Assembly (NCBI GenBank): GCA_002502685.1
Contig: DAQA01000011.1
Coordinates: forward strand, 1 to 39,658
Length of the DNA: 39,658 nucleotides
Reading direction: 5' to 3'
Source: Euryarchaeota archaeon UBA202
Lineage (GTDB): Archaea > Thermoplasmatota > E2 > UBA202
The notes below the pieces were generated by a model. It was not told the DNA's origin. It searched no databases and saw only the letters and a program-made list of their open reading frames with translations. The first letter of the stretch is position 1. Every line of letters starts with the position of its first letter. The translations under genes and the position numbers were made by a program. Shown here piece after piece: positions 32,331 through 39,658 of this stretch.

Positions 32331-33953
32331 CTATCCCTCTTTTTTGAGTGATTCCACGTTAACTTCAAAAGCGATAATGGGATGTCCTAATTCAAAGGTC
32401 TCAATTACTTGAGGTGCAATTTCACCAAAGAATCCTATTTTTTCCCCTTGATATGTGATTGCTGCGCATCGCCCTTTTATGAATGCTGGATGTTCCTTAC
32501 CCTCTAGGTTTGCCACCATTCCTATATCCCTAAGAAATGCTTTAACAATTGATTTACATTCTGTAAAACCTGTTTTTGCAGCGATTTTAATTCCACAGAG
32601 ATGTAGACGGTTTTTTGCTTCTTTATCTACTACATTTCCAATCTCAAATATTTTCTGTGGCAAATCACGATGCTTGTTGGAATTCAGTATGGTTAATAGA
32701 GATGGTAAAAGCATCTGGCGAAGGCAAGAGTGTCTTTCTGTTATTGGGTTTTCTATTTCTACACTGTTTCCATCTTCTAATCCAATTTTTTTGTATTGTT
32801 CTTCCTTATTAGATAAGGAAAGGGTCATTACCTCATTAAATCCCAATCCTATCATAATCATGTATAATTTATCTAGATTTCTCTCGCTGCCAAATGTGCT
32901 GGATTTGGGAAGAATGTAAGGGAAATTATTATAGCCGTACCCTATTGCAACGTCCTCTATTAAATCTATTTGATGAAGAATATCTATTCGCCATTTAGGA
33001 ATAATAACATCGATTTTTCCATTTTTTGGTTGTGCATCAAATCCCATTTTTTTTAATGCTCCAATGGCGTCTTTTCCTATTTTTTTCCCCAGTATCTTAT
33101 CCATATAGTGTGTCTCAACACTCATTTTGATTGGTGATAAATCCGGTGTAATAACCGTTGGTGTGTCAACAATTTTCACACTCTTAATCTGTCCCCCTCT
33201 CTCAGCGAGAGCTGTTGACATAATATTTAATGCTGTATTTACTGCCTTTAGGTCGGTACCGGTCACGTCGATAAAGAATTTTTTTGTGGTCAGATTCACG
33301 GCCGTCAGTTCGCCATTGATAATTGGAGGAAAAGACAAAACATTTCTTTTAACATCAATTAAAATAGGATATTTAGGGCAATCAGTTAATAGATGAGAAA
33401 ATTCAATACCTTTTTCATGTTTTTTTAGAATTTCTTCAAGGTTCATCTCTTCATTTTTTGCCAGTGGGACAAAGGAAATACTTTGTGGAGTAACAGCTTG
33501 ATATGTGAAAGGGGGAGTAATATTTTTTGCATCATGGAGACCAATAGCCATTTTTTTTCTGTCCTTGCCAATTGAAAAATGTAGTTTTTCTTGTAAATCC
33601 ATGATTGATAAAATGAGTTTTTCATCAGTTTTTATTCCTTCAACAAGTGCAGCGACTATATATGGCCGAATTTTTTTTACACTAGAATCAACATTTAGAG
33701 TAATTGTAGATGGCTTGACCGCATAGCGAGTCAAACCTTTCTTAATCCCTAAAAATGCACGAAGAGCCCGTGCAACTCCCTCTATTGAAAGAAGATCTGG
33801 CCTATCTGGAAAAAATTCAATATTAATATCGTCTCCTTCTACTTTATCAATATCAGCGCCAATCATTGGTATTTTTTCGATTAATTCATTTTTTTCGATT
33901 TCACTACCTATTAATCTTAGTAGGTCATTGTAATTACATTTTATGACAGGCAC
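32331..33953 (-). CDS. pheT: Phenylalanyl-tRNA synthetase beta subunit
   Basis: PheT forms a heterotetramer with PheS to charge tRNA-Phe. The 540-residue archaeal-type protein has the N-terminal segment ending in IEFFPDRPDLLSIEGVARAL, a B3/B4 editing region (about 115-255), a B5 domain around PIKMSVETHYMDKILGKKIG and IPKWRIDILHQIDLIEDVAIGYG, split here as two blocks, and the catalytic-like core with MLLPSLLTILNSN and KIFEIGNVV. The start is GTG; an A/T-rich TATA-like stretch is centred about 27 nt upstream, suggesting leaderless initiation. The pheS gene is not adjacent, unlike in many bacteria. Confidence 0.95.
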   Translation of the reverse strand: MPVIKCNYNDLLRLIGSEIEKNELIEKIPMIGADIDKVEGDDINIEFFPDRPDLLSIEGVARALRAFLGIKKGLTRYAVKPSTITLNVDSSVKKIRPYIVAALVEGIKTDEKLILSIMDLQEKLHFSIGKDRKKMAIGLHDAKNITPPFTYQAVTPQSISFVPLAKNEEMNLEEILKKHEKGIEFSHLLTDCPKYPILIDVKRNVLSFPPIINGELTAVNLTTKKFFIDVTGTDLKAVNTALNIMSTALAERGGQIKSVKIVDTPTVITPDLSPIKMSVETHYMDKILGKKIGKDAIGALKKMGFDAQPKNGKIDVIIPKWRIDILHQIDLIEDVAIGYGYNNFPYILPKSSTFGSERNLDKLYMIMIGLGFNEVMTLSLSNKEEQYKKIGLEDGNSVEIENPITERHSCLRQMLLPSLLTILNSNKHRDLPQKIFEIGNVVDKEAKNRLHLCGIKIAAKTGFTECKSIVKAFLRDIGMVANLEGKEHPAFIKGRCAAITYQGEKIGFFGEIAPQVIETFELGHPIIAFEVNVESLKKEG

Positions 33954-34383
33954 GTTTGCTACATAGGTAAACTATTATTTTATTTTGTCGGAATGAAAAA
34001 TATGCCTTTATTTATACAAAAAAGAAACCCGGTAAAATTTTTTTTTTATGTTTTTTTATAAGGGAAAAATTGTTAATCAAGAAAGGTAAACCCGACGATT
34101 TTTGATTACATTTTTTTTTAGCCATAGTGATTATAGGTATTTCACTGTAACAGGGCAATCCCCTGATATGGGGCCCGGTTGGTCACACAAAATATTTTAA
34201 AGCTGGATATCGTTAGAAAATTGTTCAATCATTACGTTCGTCATCAGTTTAATTAATCAAAATTTTATAATTAGGATATATATAGTAAATTATATGCCAT
34301 TAAACCCGGTAAAAGATACCATGGTTTGCAGGTAAGTCAAGGATTCAAAATAGGTTTTATATGAAAGATTTATCTTTTTTTTT
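33954..34383. other. Intergenic region with direct repeat and possible small RNA
   Basis: No credible reading frame is present in these 430 bases. The 13-mer AAACCCGGTAAAA occurs exactly at 34025-34037 and 34302-34314. A short dyad CAGGG-CAATC-CCCTG lies near 34151-34165. A TATA-like ATATATATA (34276-34284) is followed about 100 nt later by an 11-T run (34375-34385). Confidence 0.5.
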
Positions 34384-34385
34384 TT
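34306..34385 (+). ncRNA. Speculative short non-coding RNA
   Basis: The plus strand has a TATA-like element at 34276-34284 with predicted initiation near 34306, a small GGTA-AAAGA-TACC stem directly after, and an 11-T tract at 34375-34385. No plus-strand gene accounts for these signals, and the gene beyond is convergent. No RNA family is recognised; the T tract could simply be the A-rich 3' flank of the convergent gene. Confidence 0.2.
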
Positions 34386-34761
34386 ATGATTCTCGTTGGA
34401 GCCATATTTCATCTGGCAGCTCCTTATAGATATTACCCATATCATCCTCTTCTATCTTTTCAGTTTCATTTTTTGGCTTTTTATACTTTAAAATTGTTTC
34501 TTTGTTTATCAGCCAGTAATGTGTCCTCCATGTTCTTCCATCATAAATTGTTGTTTCTTCCCTTTCTGTAGTGAGCATGCCTTCTTCTTCTAAAATATAA
34601 AAGAGTTGTCTATCACGTGGTTCTAAAACATTATCAATTATCCTGTCTTCAAAACCAAAAAGATCCATTACAAAATTAGCGTCACGCCGGGCTACGTCCA
34701 TATCAATACCAACTCGACTTGCTATAGCTCGTGCTAAATCATCAAGGGCTATGATTCCCAT
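34384..34761 (-). CDS. DUF6015-like protein
   Basis: This 125-residue protein has a helical N-terminal half (LDDLARAIASRVGIDMDVAR, then VMDLFGFEDRIIDNVLEPRD) followed by a winged-helix-like part LFYILEEEGMLTTEREETT and YDGRTWRTHYWLI, and an acidic tail. The pattern resembles the DUF6015 family of Thermoplasmatota and relatives, of unknown function; a transcription-regulator or adaptor role is plausible from the winged-helix resemblance. A TATATAAAA element (34785-34793) lies about 28 nt before the ATG, pointing to a leaderless mRNA. It is followed by an A/T-rich gap. Confidence 0.75.
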   Translation of the reverse strand: MGIIALDDLARAIASRVGIDMDVARRDANFVMDLFGFEDRIIDNVLEPRDRQLFYILEEEGMLTTEREETTIYDGRTWRTHYWLINKETILKYKKPKNETEKIEEDDMGNIYKELPDEIWLQRES

Positions 34762-34866
34762 AACCCTATTATTGTTGATACTCCTATATAAAAATTTTTA
34801 TTTCATTATTATATGATAGAATTTTTTGTTGTGTTACCAATATCAAGAACAATCCATTATTTTTTC

Positions 34867-35955
34867 TTACCTGGAATAAATTCTGATGATATCACCATCT
34901 TCTAACTTATGATTAATGCCAACCTTTTGGCCAGGGTATTCTACAGAACTTCCCCATACCTGTGCACTACGAAAATTGGTAATAAACTCTTTGTGAATTT
35001 TTTTGCATACCTCTAAAACGGTTGAATTTTTTCTCAAAATCATTGGTTCATCGCTTTTATCTTTTCGGGGAGGTTTGACAAATATACAAATTAATCCAAG
35101 TCTTTGGAATATTTTCTCCTTTAAAAAGTCCAAGTTTTCTTCATTTTTTGCTGAGATCAGTAGGGTATCCATGTTGCTAACTCTTTTTTTGATTGTCATT
35201 ACTTGTTCTGTGTCAACCAAGTCCTTTTTATTAATAACAAGAATAGCGGGAATATATACCCGATTTTTAGATAATGCATCAATAAATCTTACTTCATCAA
35301 TATTTTCTCTAATTATAATATCAGCATTTGTAAAGTACTCCCGGGCGATAGACAAAGCTGTTTCCTCAGAGATTTTAGAATTTGTTGGAACAATTTCTAC
35401 ATGTACTCCTCCCTTTGATGTCTCATTGATTTGCACATTTGGTGGTTTTTGATTCAATCTAATCCCGGTTTCTTCTAACTCATGCTCAATAAATTTAATT
35501 TTTTTGATATCTGTTGCGACAACCATTAAGATCAAAAGATTTACACTTCTTAAAACAGAAATAACCTCTTTTCCATGGCCTTTCCCCTGGGCAGCACCTT
35601 TGACTATCCCAGGAAGGTCAAGCAATTGTATTTTACTCCCCTTATATTCCATCATCCCTGGGATTACGTCAAGTGTTGTAAAATCATAGCTTGCTATTTT
35701 GCTAGAAGCATTAGTTAACTTATTTAAAAGCGTAGATTTCCCCACTGAAGGATAGCCTACAATCCCTATGGTTGCATCTCCTGATCTCTTTACAAAGAAT
35801 CCTTTACTGGATCCTTTATGTCCCTTTATTATATCATCTTTGAGCTTGGCTAATTTCGCTTTAAGCTTCCCAATATGATGCTGTGTAGCTTTATTATAGG
35901 GTGTATTTCTTATCTCATCTTCCAATTCTTGTATCTTCTCCTCAATGGAGGCCAT
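34867..35955 (-). CDS. DRG-family GTPase with TGS domain
   Basis: This translation-associated GTPase (COG1163) of 362 residues starts with a helical coiled region, then the GTPase domain with G1 GYPSVGKS (67-74), G2 in FTT (92-94), G3 DLPG (113-116) and G4 NKKD (242-245). A TGS domain fills the C-terminus (from about 290; ends KLEDGDIIRIYS). Developmentally regulated GTP-binding proteins bind ribosomes and are thought to relieve stalling; archaeal members are widely conserved. A CTTTATTATTT element (35976-35986) is centred 26 nt before the ATG, suggesting leaderless expression. It is about 105 nt upstream of the DUF6015-like gene. Confidence 0.95.
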   Translation of the reverse strand: MASIEEKIQELEDEIRNTPYNKATQHHIGKLKAKLAKLKDDIIKGHKGSSKGFFVKRSGDATIGIVGYPSVGKSTLLNKLTNASSKIASYDFTTLDVIPGMMEYKGSKIQLLDLPGIVKGAAQGKGHGKEVISVLRSVNLLILMVVATDIKKIKFIEHELEETGIRLNQKPPNVQINETSKGGVHVEIVPTNSKISEETALSIAREYFTNADIIIRENIDEVRFIDALSKNRVYIPAILVINKKDLVDTEQVMTIKKRVSNMDTLLISAKNEENLDFLKEKIFQRLGLICIFVKPPRKDKSDEPMILRKNSTVLEVCKKIHKEFITNFRSAQVWGSSVEYPGQKVGINHKLEDGDIIRIYSR

Positions 35956-36069
35956 CTAATCTAGAATAAACATGGAAATAATAAAGTTTGCAATTTTTGT
36001 AATCTATCTTTTCTATAAAATTTTTTATGGAAAATCTTTTTAGTAATCCTGTATTCTGGTACATAAAAT

Positions 36070-36294
36070 ATGAATTATTTACTATTATTTTTGACTGGGG
36101 TGATTGCCTTTACCTGGGGTATGATATTTGCTTTTTATTTGATATTTGTACGCGCATCTTTGAGAATATCCCATATCCTCTCAAAGATTTTAGGTAAAGA
36201 TATTAGTATAGACGAAGTTTTTGAAACTCTGGGCCATATTCTAGATCAGGTTTATCAAGATATGAAATCCAAGGAGGACAATGAGAATCCCTAA
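36070..36294 (+). CDS. Small membrane protein coupled to COG2426-type gene
   Basis: This 74-residue protein has one long N-terminal membrane segment (LLLFLTGVIAFTWGMIFAFYLIFV, roughly 4-27) and a cytoplasmic amphipathic helix with IDEVFETLGHILDQVYQDM (about 47-65). Its last 14 bases overlap the next gene, whose Shine-Dalgarno AAGGAGGA lies inside this coding region, so the two are translationally coupled. I do not recognise the family; it may be an accessory subunit of the following membrane protein. Confidence 0.65.
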   Translation: MNYLLLFLTGVIAFTWGMIFAFYLIFVRASLRISHILSKILGKDISIDEVFETLGHILDQVYQDMKSKEDNENP

Positions 36295-36898
36295 GGTTAT
36301 ATCAGAAATTTTGGATCAGTTTCAAGATATAAGGCATAATCTTATAACAATGTATAAATTTCTAATTTTTATTACGCCTTTTCTTACTATTGCATATTAT
36401 TTCATATTTGTTTTTGATTATCTTCCCACCAGCCTTACCGGAAAATATGGCGGGCTAGTTATTACATATTTTGTCCCTCCAGCAGGAAAAGAATCAATTA
36501 TTCCCTTGATGTTGACTGATAACACCCTAGGTCCCTCGATACCTGCATGGATTGTTGCAAGTACCATTGTCATAATGGATGTAATTTGTTCATTTATTAT
36601 AGCTTATAACTGGTGGTTTGTAGAGTTCATATTCCGGCATATTCCCTTTCTTAATAGAGGATATGTATGGTTGCAAAAAAAATCTGAGAAATATCGAAGA
36701 AGAGAATGGGTCACACTCTCTTTGATTATTTTTATGATGATTCCCTTTCAGGGGACCGGTGGCATTAATACCCCCATATTGGCGCGATTACTTGGAATAA
36801 AAGCAAAAAAAACTGTTTTGATTTGTTTCACTGGATCTTCTATTACCACAATTTTATGGATTTTTTGGTGGTTTGGGTTTTTCAACAGCATCATATAA
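36281..36898 (+). CDS. COG2426-type small multidrug export protein homologue
   Basis: The 205-residue polytopic protein resembles the Sm_multidrug_ex family (PF06695, COG2426). It shows membrane segments at about 24-48, 86-110, 142-160 and 178-200, with PPAGKESIIPLML (63-75) and a GTGGINTPILARLLGI motif (158-173) typical of the family and related SNARE-associated/DedA-like folds. Transport has been suggested by name but is not proven for archaeal members. The ATG has an excellent Shine-Dalgarno located in the preceding gene, with which it overlaps by 14 bases. The next gene has its own promoter. Confidence 0.82.
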   Translation: MRIPKVISEILDQFQDIRHNLITMYKFLIFITPFLTIAYYFIFVFDYLPTSLTGKYGGLVITYFVPPAGKESIIPLMLTDNTLGPSIPAWIVASTIVIMDVICSFIIAYNWWFVEFIFRHIPFLNRGYVWLQKKSEKYRRREWVTLSLIIFMMIPFQGTGGINTPILARLLGIKAKKTVLICFTGSSITTILWIFWWFGFFNSII

Positions 36899-36982
36899 TA
36901 ACCTCACCTTTTTTACTGTTACATCAGTGATTTATCTAATCCCCTTCTATCTATTTCCTATCTTGCACTTGTTTCCAGAATT

Positions 36983-36992
36983 TTTAAATAAT
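36983..36992 (+). promoter_or_regulatory. Probable TATA box of epimerase gene
   Basis: TTTAAATAAT is centred about 24 nt before the ATG at 37011, with no ribosome-binding site, fitting a leaderless mRNA and excluding the upstream in-frame TTG as start. Confidence 0.55.
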
Positions 36993-37010
36993 ACCCTTCG
37001 ATTTTTATTT

Positions 37011-37946
37011 ATGAATACTGTATTAGTCACAGGAGGCGCAGGTTTTATTGGCAGTCACCTTATTGATAGGCTTATTAGCAATGGTTATTTTGTTCGTTGT
37101 TTAGACAATTTTTCGTCCGGTAAAAAGGAATATGTGTCGCATCATAAAAATAAGGATTTCAAGCTTATCGAAGGAGATGTTCTTGATGAAAAAACCTTAC
37201 GGTCTTCCATGGATGATTGTAAAACAGTATTTCACCTCTCTGCTAATCCAGATGTTCGATTGGGGGAAAAAGACACCAAGGTTCATTTCCAACAAAATAT
37301 CCAAGCTACCTATACTGTTCTTGAAACCATGAGACAATGTGAAATAAAAAATATTGTCTTTACTTCTACTTCCACTGTGTATGGTGATGCAAAGGAACTT
37401 CCGACACCCGAAGATTATGGTCCACTTGTTCCCATCTCTCTTTATGGCGCATCGAAATTGGCATGTGAAGCGCTTATCTCATCTTATTGTCATACATTTG
37501 GTATGAAATCAGTTATCTATCGATTTGCAAATGTTGTAGGTTCCCGGAGCACCCATGGTGTCACCTATGACTTTGTCCAAAAATTAAAAAAAAATCCACA
37601 GGAATTGGAGATTTTAGGTGATGGCCGTCAGATGAAGTCTTATCTTTACATTACTGATTGTATCGAGGCGATGATGTTTGGTTTATCAAAAAGCACGAAA
37701 AATGTGGAGATTTTTAATATCGGGTCCGAAGACTGGATAGATGTGCGGGAGATAGCCGATGTTGTGTCACAAGTCATGGGTGTTCATCCCTCCTATCATT
37801 TTACAGGGGGAATAGATGGAGGTCGGGGATGGAAAGGAGATGTTAAGGCTATGCGATTATCTATTGATTTATTAAAAAAAATGGGGTGGCGTCCTCGTTA
37901 TGCAAGCAGGGAGGCTATAAAATTAACGGCTCAAGAAATCCTTTAA
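37011..37946 (+). CDS. NAD-dependent sugar-nucleotide epimerase/dehydratase
   Basis: This extended short-chain dehydrogenase of 311 residues resembles UDP-glucose 4-epimerase (GalE)-like archaeal enzymes. It has the NAD-binding GGAGFIG (8-14), a FTSTSTVYG block (117-125) with the catalytic Ser/Thr, and YGASK with Y145 and K149. FRFANVVG-like RFANVVGSRSTHG follows. It probably supplies sugar nucleotides for surface glycans, perhaps the AglB pathway, though the exact substrate cannot be told. An upstream in-frame TTG would add 46 hydrophobic residues; the promoter position argues against it. The last 32 bases overlap the convergent rlmE gene. Confidence 0.92.
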   Translation: MNTVLVTGGAGFIGSHLIDRLISNGYFVRCLDNFSSGKKEYVSHHKNKDFKLIEGDVLDEKTLRSSMDDCKTVFHLSANPDVRLGEKDTKVHFQQNIQATYTVLETMRQCEIKNIVFTSTSTVYGDAKELPTPEDYGPLVPISLYGASKLACEALISSYCHTFGMKSVIYRFANVVGSRSTHGVTYDFVQKLKKNPQELEILGDGRQMKSYLYITDCIEAMMFGLSKSTKNVEIFNIGSEDWIDVREIADVVSQVMGVHPSYHFTGGIDGGRGWKGDVKAMRLSIDLLKKMGWRPRYASREAIKLTAQEIL

Positions 37947-38535
37947 ATCCTTTCCCGATAACATAGGTCTCTGAACTATGTTTCCGGGTTGCTTTTGGAG
38001 TAAAAAGTTTTGTCTGATTAAAACGTTTTGTGGTTTCATCTACAAATTCTTGCAGGGTCTCCCCCTCGAATATTTTGCAGATAAAGCAGCCATTTTTTTT
38101 TAGAACATTTTGGGCAATTTCTAAGGCATATAAACAAAGCCATACGCTTTTGGCGTGATCCATTGAATAATTGCCAGAAATATTGGGGGATAAATCCGAA
38201 AGGACAACATCAATACCGTTCTGTATTTCTTGTTGGATCTTATCAATAGTGGTCCTTTTAGTGATATCTCCTTCAATAAAGAGTACGCCTGGAAGAGGGT
38301 CAAATACCTCTTTATCCACAGCTATTACTTTTCCGTCTCCTATAATTTCTTTGGTGACCTGGCTCCATCCACCTGGGGCTGCACCAAGATCAATAACAGT
38401 ATCTCCTTTTTTTAGAACGTGATATTTTTTCTGTATTTGTAATAATTTAAATGCTGAACGAGCTCTATAACCCTTTTGTTTTGAAATCCTATAATAGTAC
38501 TCCTGTTTTTTTTCTGTATACCATCGAGACGGCAT
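37915..38535 (-). CDS. rlmE: 23S rRNA 2'-O-methyltransferase, RlmE/FtsJ type
   Basis: This SAM-dependent enzyme methylates a ribose of 23S rRNA (the U2552 equivalent) in the large subunit. The 206-residue protein has the K-D-K-E tetrad: K30 in RSAFKL, D114 in SDLSPN, K154 in CKIFEGE and E189 in SSETYV. The SAM loop is DLGAAPGGWSQ (49-59). It lies 15 nt after the TFB gene on the same strand and is probably co-transcribed with it. Its 3' end overlaps the epimerase gene tail to tail by 32 bases, coding on both strands. Confidence 0.95.
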   Translation of the reverse strand: MPSRWYTEKKQEYYYRISKQKGYRARSAFKLLQIQKKYHVLKKGDTVIDLGAAPGGWSQVTKEIIGDGKVIAVDKEVFDPLPGVLFIEGDITKRTTIDKIQQEIQNGIDVVLSDLSPNISGNYSMDHAKSVWLCLYALEIAQNVLKKNGCFICKIFEGETLQEFVDETTKRFNQTKLFTPKATRKHSSETYVIGKGFKGFLEPLIL

Positions 38536-38550
38536 TGATAGGAAAAAGTT

Positions 38551-39486
38551 TTATAAAACGACCCCTAGATCGAGTTCCTCCGCTAGTTCCTTGTATCTAT
38601 TTCTGATTGTCACCTCTGTTACACCCGCAACATCGGCGACTTCTCGCTGAGTTTTTCTCTCACCGCACAGTATAGATGCAACATAAATGGCCGCGGCTGC
38701 AACGCCTGTGGGTCCCCGTCCACTTGTTAATTCTTTTTCTGCAGCCTGTTGAAGTATTTCTATCGCTTTTGATCGCGTATCCTCATTAAGCCCTAATTCA
38801 CTACAGAATCGAGGAGTATAATCCTCCGGGGATGTAGGCATCAGTTTCAATTGGAGTTCTCGGGTGAGAAAACGGTATGTTCTGCCAATTTCTTTTCTAT
38901 CAACTCGAGATGAATTCGCTATTTCATCAAGAGTTCGTGGTACAGCACATTGGCGGCAGGCAGCATACAGAGCAGCAGCCGCTACACCTTCAATAGATCT
39001 TCCTCTAATGAGATTTTTTTCCACAGCCTTTCTATACACCATGGCAGCAGCCTCTCTTACATTTCTGGGTAAACCCATATCTGAAGCAATTCGATCAAGC
39101 TCTGAGAGAGCAGAAGCAAGATTTCTTTCTGAGGCGGAACCGACTCGTATTCTCCGTTGCCATTTCCTCAAACGATACAGTTGTGCCCGATTCCGAGTAG
39201 GAATAGATTTTCCATAACTATCCTTGTTTTTCCATCCGATCATAGTGGATAAACCCTTATCGTGAACTGTGTAATTCATTGGCGCTCCGGTCCTTGCTCT
39301 TTTATCCCTTTGTTCCTGATCAAAAGCTCTCCATTCTGGCCCTTGGTCCATGAAAGAATCATCTATCACCAAACCACAATCTTCACAAACAAGTTCACCC
39401 CTGACATAGTCTTGAGTGAGATGCTGTCCCCCGCATTCAGGACATTCAGTAGTTTCTTCTACTTCTTCTTTCTTTTTTTTAACCAT
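38551..39486 (-). CDS. tfb: Transcription initiation factor TFB (TFIIB homologue)
   Basis: TFB binds TBP-TATA complexes and the BRE and recruits RNA polymerase. Numbered from the ATG at 39486 the protein has 311 residues: an N-terminal zinc ribbon CPEC...CEDC (C15, C18, C34, C37), the B-finger/linker with EWRAFDQEQRDKRARTGAP, and two cyclin-like repeats, each with AAAALYAACR or AAAAIYVASI. A GTG in frame at 39522 is excluded because the TATA box (39536-39543) predicts initiation near 39514, downstream of it. The leader of about 28 nt includes a weak G-rich site. It heads a tfb-rlmE operon, linking initiation factor and ribosome methylase expression. Confidence 0.96.
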   Translation of the reverse strand: MVKKKKEEVEETTECPECGGQHLTQDYVRGELVCEDCGLVIDDSFMDQGPEWRAFDQEQRDKRARTGAPMNYTVHDKGLSTMIGWKNKDSYGKSIPTRNRAQLYRLRKWQRRIRVGSASERNLASALSELDRIASDMGLPRNVREAAAMVYRKAVEKNLIRGRSIEGVAAAALYAACRQCAVPRTLDEIANSSRVDRKEIGRTYRFLTRELQLKLMPTSPEDYTPRFCSELGLNEDTRSKAIEILQQAAEKELTSGRGPTGVAAAAIYVASILCGERKTQREVADVAGVTEVTIRNRYKELAEELDLGVVL

Positions 39487-39535
39487 CTTATCCCTAACCT
39501 TTTTAAAGCTTTCGTAGCACACATAATGATTCTAC

Positions 39536-39543
39536 TATATAAA
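39536..39543 (-). promoter_or_regulatory. Probable TATA box of tfb-rlmE
   Basis: The minus strand reads ACTTTATATAG, a near-consensus archaeal TATA element. It is centred about 53 nt before the preferred ATG and only 18 nt before the rejected GTG. Confidence 0.6.
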
Positions 39544-39658
39544 GTTATTCCCAATGATTATTTTTGTGAAGGAAACTAAAAGGAGCTTTTGATAAGATGT
39601 ATCCCCTCTTGTAAAAACGCGGTGGCTTTAAAACAGCCTAATGTATAGATAACAGTTC

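Noticed and set aside
36873..37010. TTG start giving the epimerase a 46-residue hydrophobic extension
   Set aside because: The TATA box at 36983-36992 lies inside the extension, and the Rossmann fold begins at the ATG at 37011.
39487..39522. GTG start extending TFB by 12 residues
   Set aside because: The predicted transcription start is downstream of the GTG, and family members begin shortly before the zinc ribbon.
1..39658. CRISPR arrays, insertion sequences, attachment sites or defence islands
   Set aside because: I saw no spaced repeats, transposase or integrase motifs, or known defence domains; tRNA genes have no duplicated 3' ends nearby.

Overview
The window is archaeal chromosome from a euryarchaeal-type organism, most likely a member of Thermoplasmatota. 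The archaeal markers are a TFB (TFIIB-type) factor, a thermosome subunit, Alba, archaeal-type PheT and LeuS, Trm1, deoxyhypusine synthase, AglB, a class I CCA-adding enzyme, aLhr-type helicase and a DRG-family GTPase. The lineage guess rests on a PGF-CTERM surface protein, a DUF6015-like protein, a NosD-like cell-surface protein and the general gene mix; there is no rRNA here to confirm it. The DNA is AT-rich with many long T and A tracts. I see no CRISPR array, insertion sequence, prophage, toxin-antitoxin or defence locus; the content reads as core chromosome with a few surface and small hypothetical genes.

Layout. 0.15-5.6 kb: a short HisA-like protein, then minus-strand glutamine synthetase, and a pssA-like / THEP1 NTPase / trm1 operon headed by an unannotated 47-codon ORF, followed upstream by tRNA-Phe and a winged-helix gene whose stop codon lies inside the tRNA. 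5.8-9.2 kb: a DUF5654-type membrane protein, tRNA-Ile, the thpR-cca operon and a COG1340-type coiled-coil protein. 9.4-19.2 kb: aglB overlapping the alpha subunit of an ADP-forming acyl-CoA synthetase, leuS, a four-helix membrane protein and a PaaK-type CoA ligase. 19.3-26.9 kb: aLhr helicase, tRNA-Thr, a DUF763 protein, a NosD-like secreted protein and deoxyhypusine synthase. 27-34 kb: thermosome, a Lys-rich small protein plus secreted glutaminyl cyclotransferase, Alba, a PGF-CTERM protein, an overlooked 52-residue ORF and pheT. 34.4-39.5 kb: DUF6015-like protein, DRG GTPase, a small membrane protein coupled to a COG2426 exporter-like protein, a sugar-nucleotide epimerase, and a tfb-rlmE operon.

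Functional picture. Most genes serve information processing: tRNA modification, CCA addition and charging, tRNA/rRNA methylation, eIF5A hypusination, protein folding, chromatin and transcription initiation. A second theme is the cell surface: AglB N-glycosylation, lipid head-group synthesis, a sugar-nucleotide epimerase, and secreted or anchored proteins that carry sequons. All three tRNA genes lack an encoded CCA, in line with the cca gene nearby.

Expression signals. About a dozen first-in-transcript genes have a TATA-like element centred roughly 22-31 nt before the start codon and no Shine-Dalgarno, which points to leaderless mRNAs. Abundant-product genes (glnA, thermosome, albA, DUF5654-type, tfb) and operon-internal genes have Shine-Dalgarno-like sites. 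T-tracts follow most genes and probably act as U-rich terminators. No search or computation could be run; family calls come from recognised motifs.
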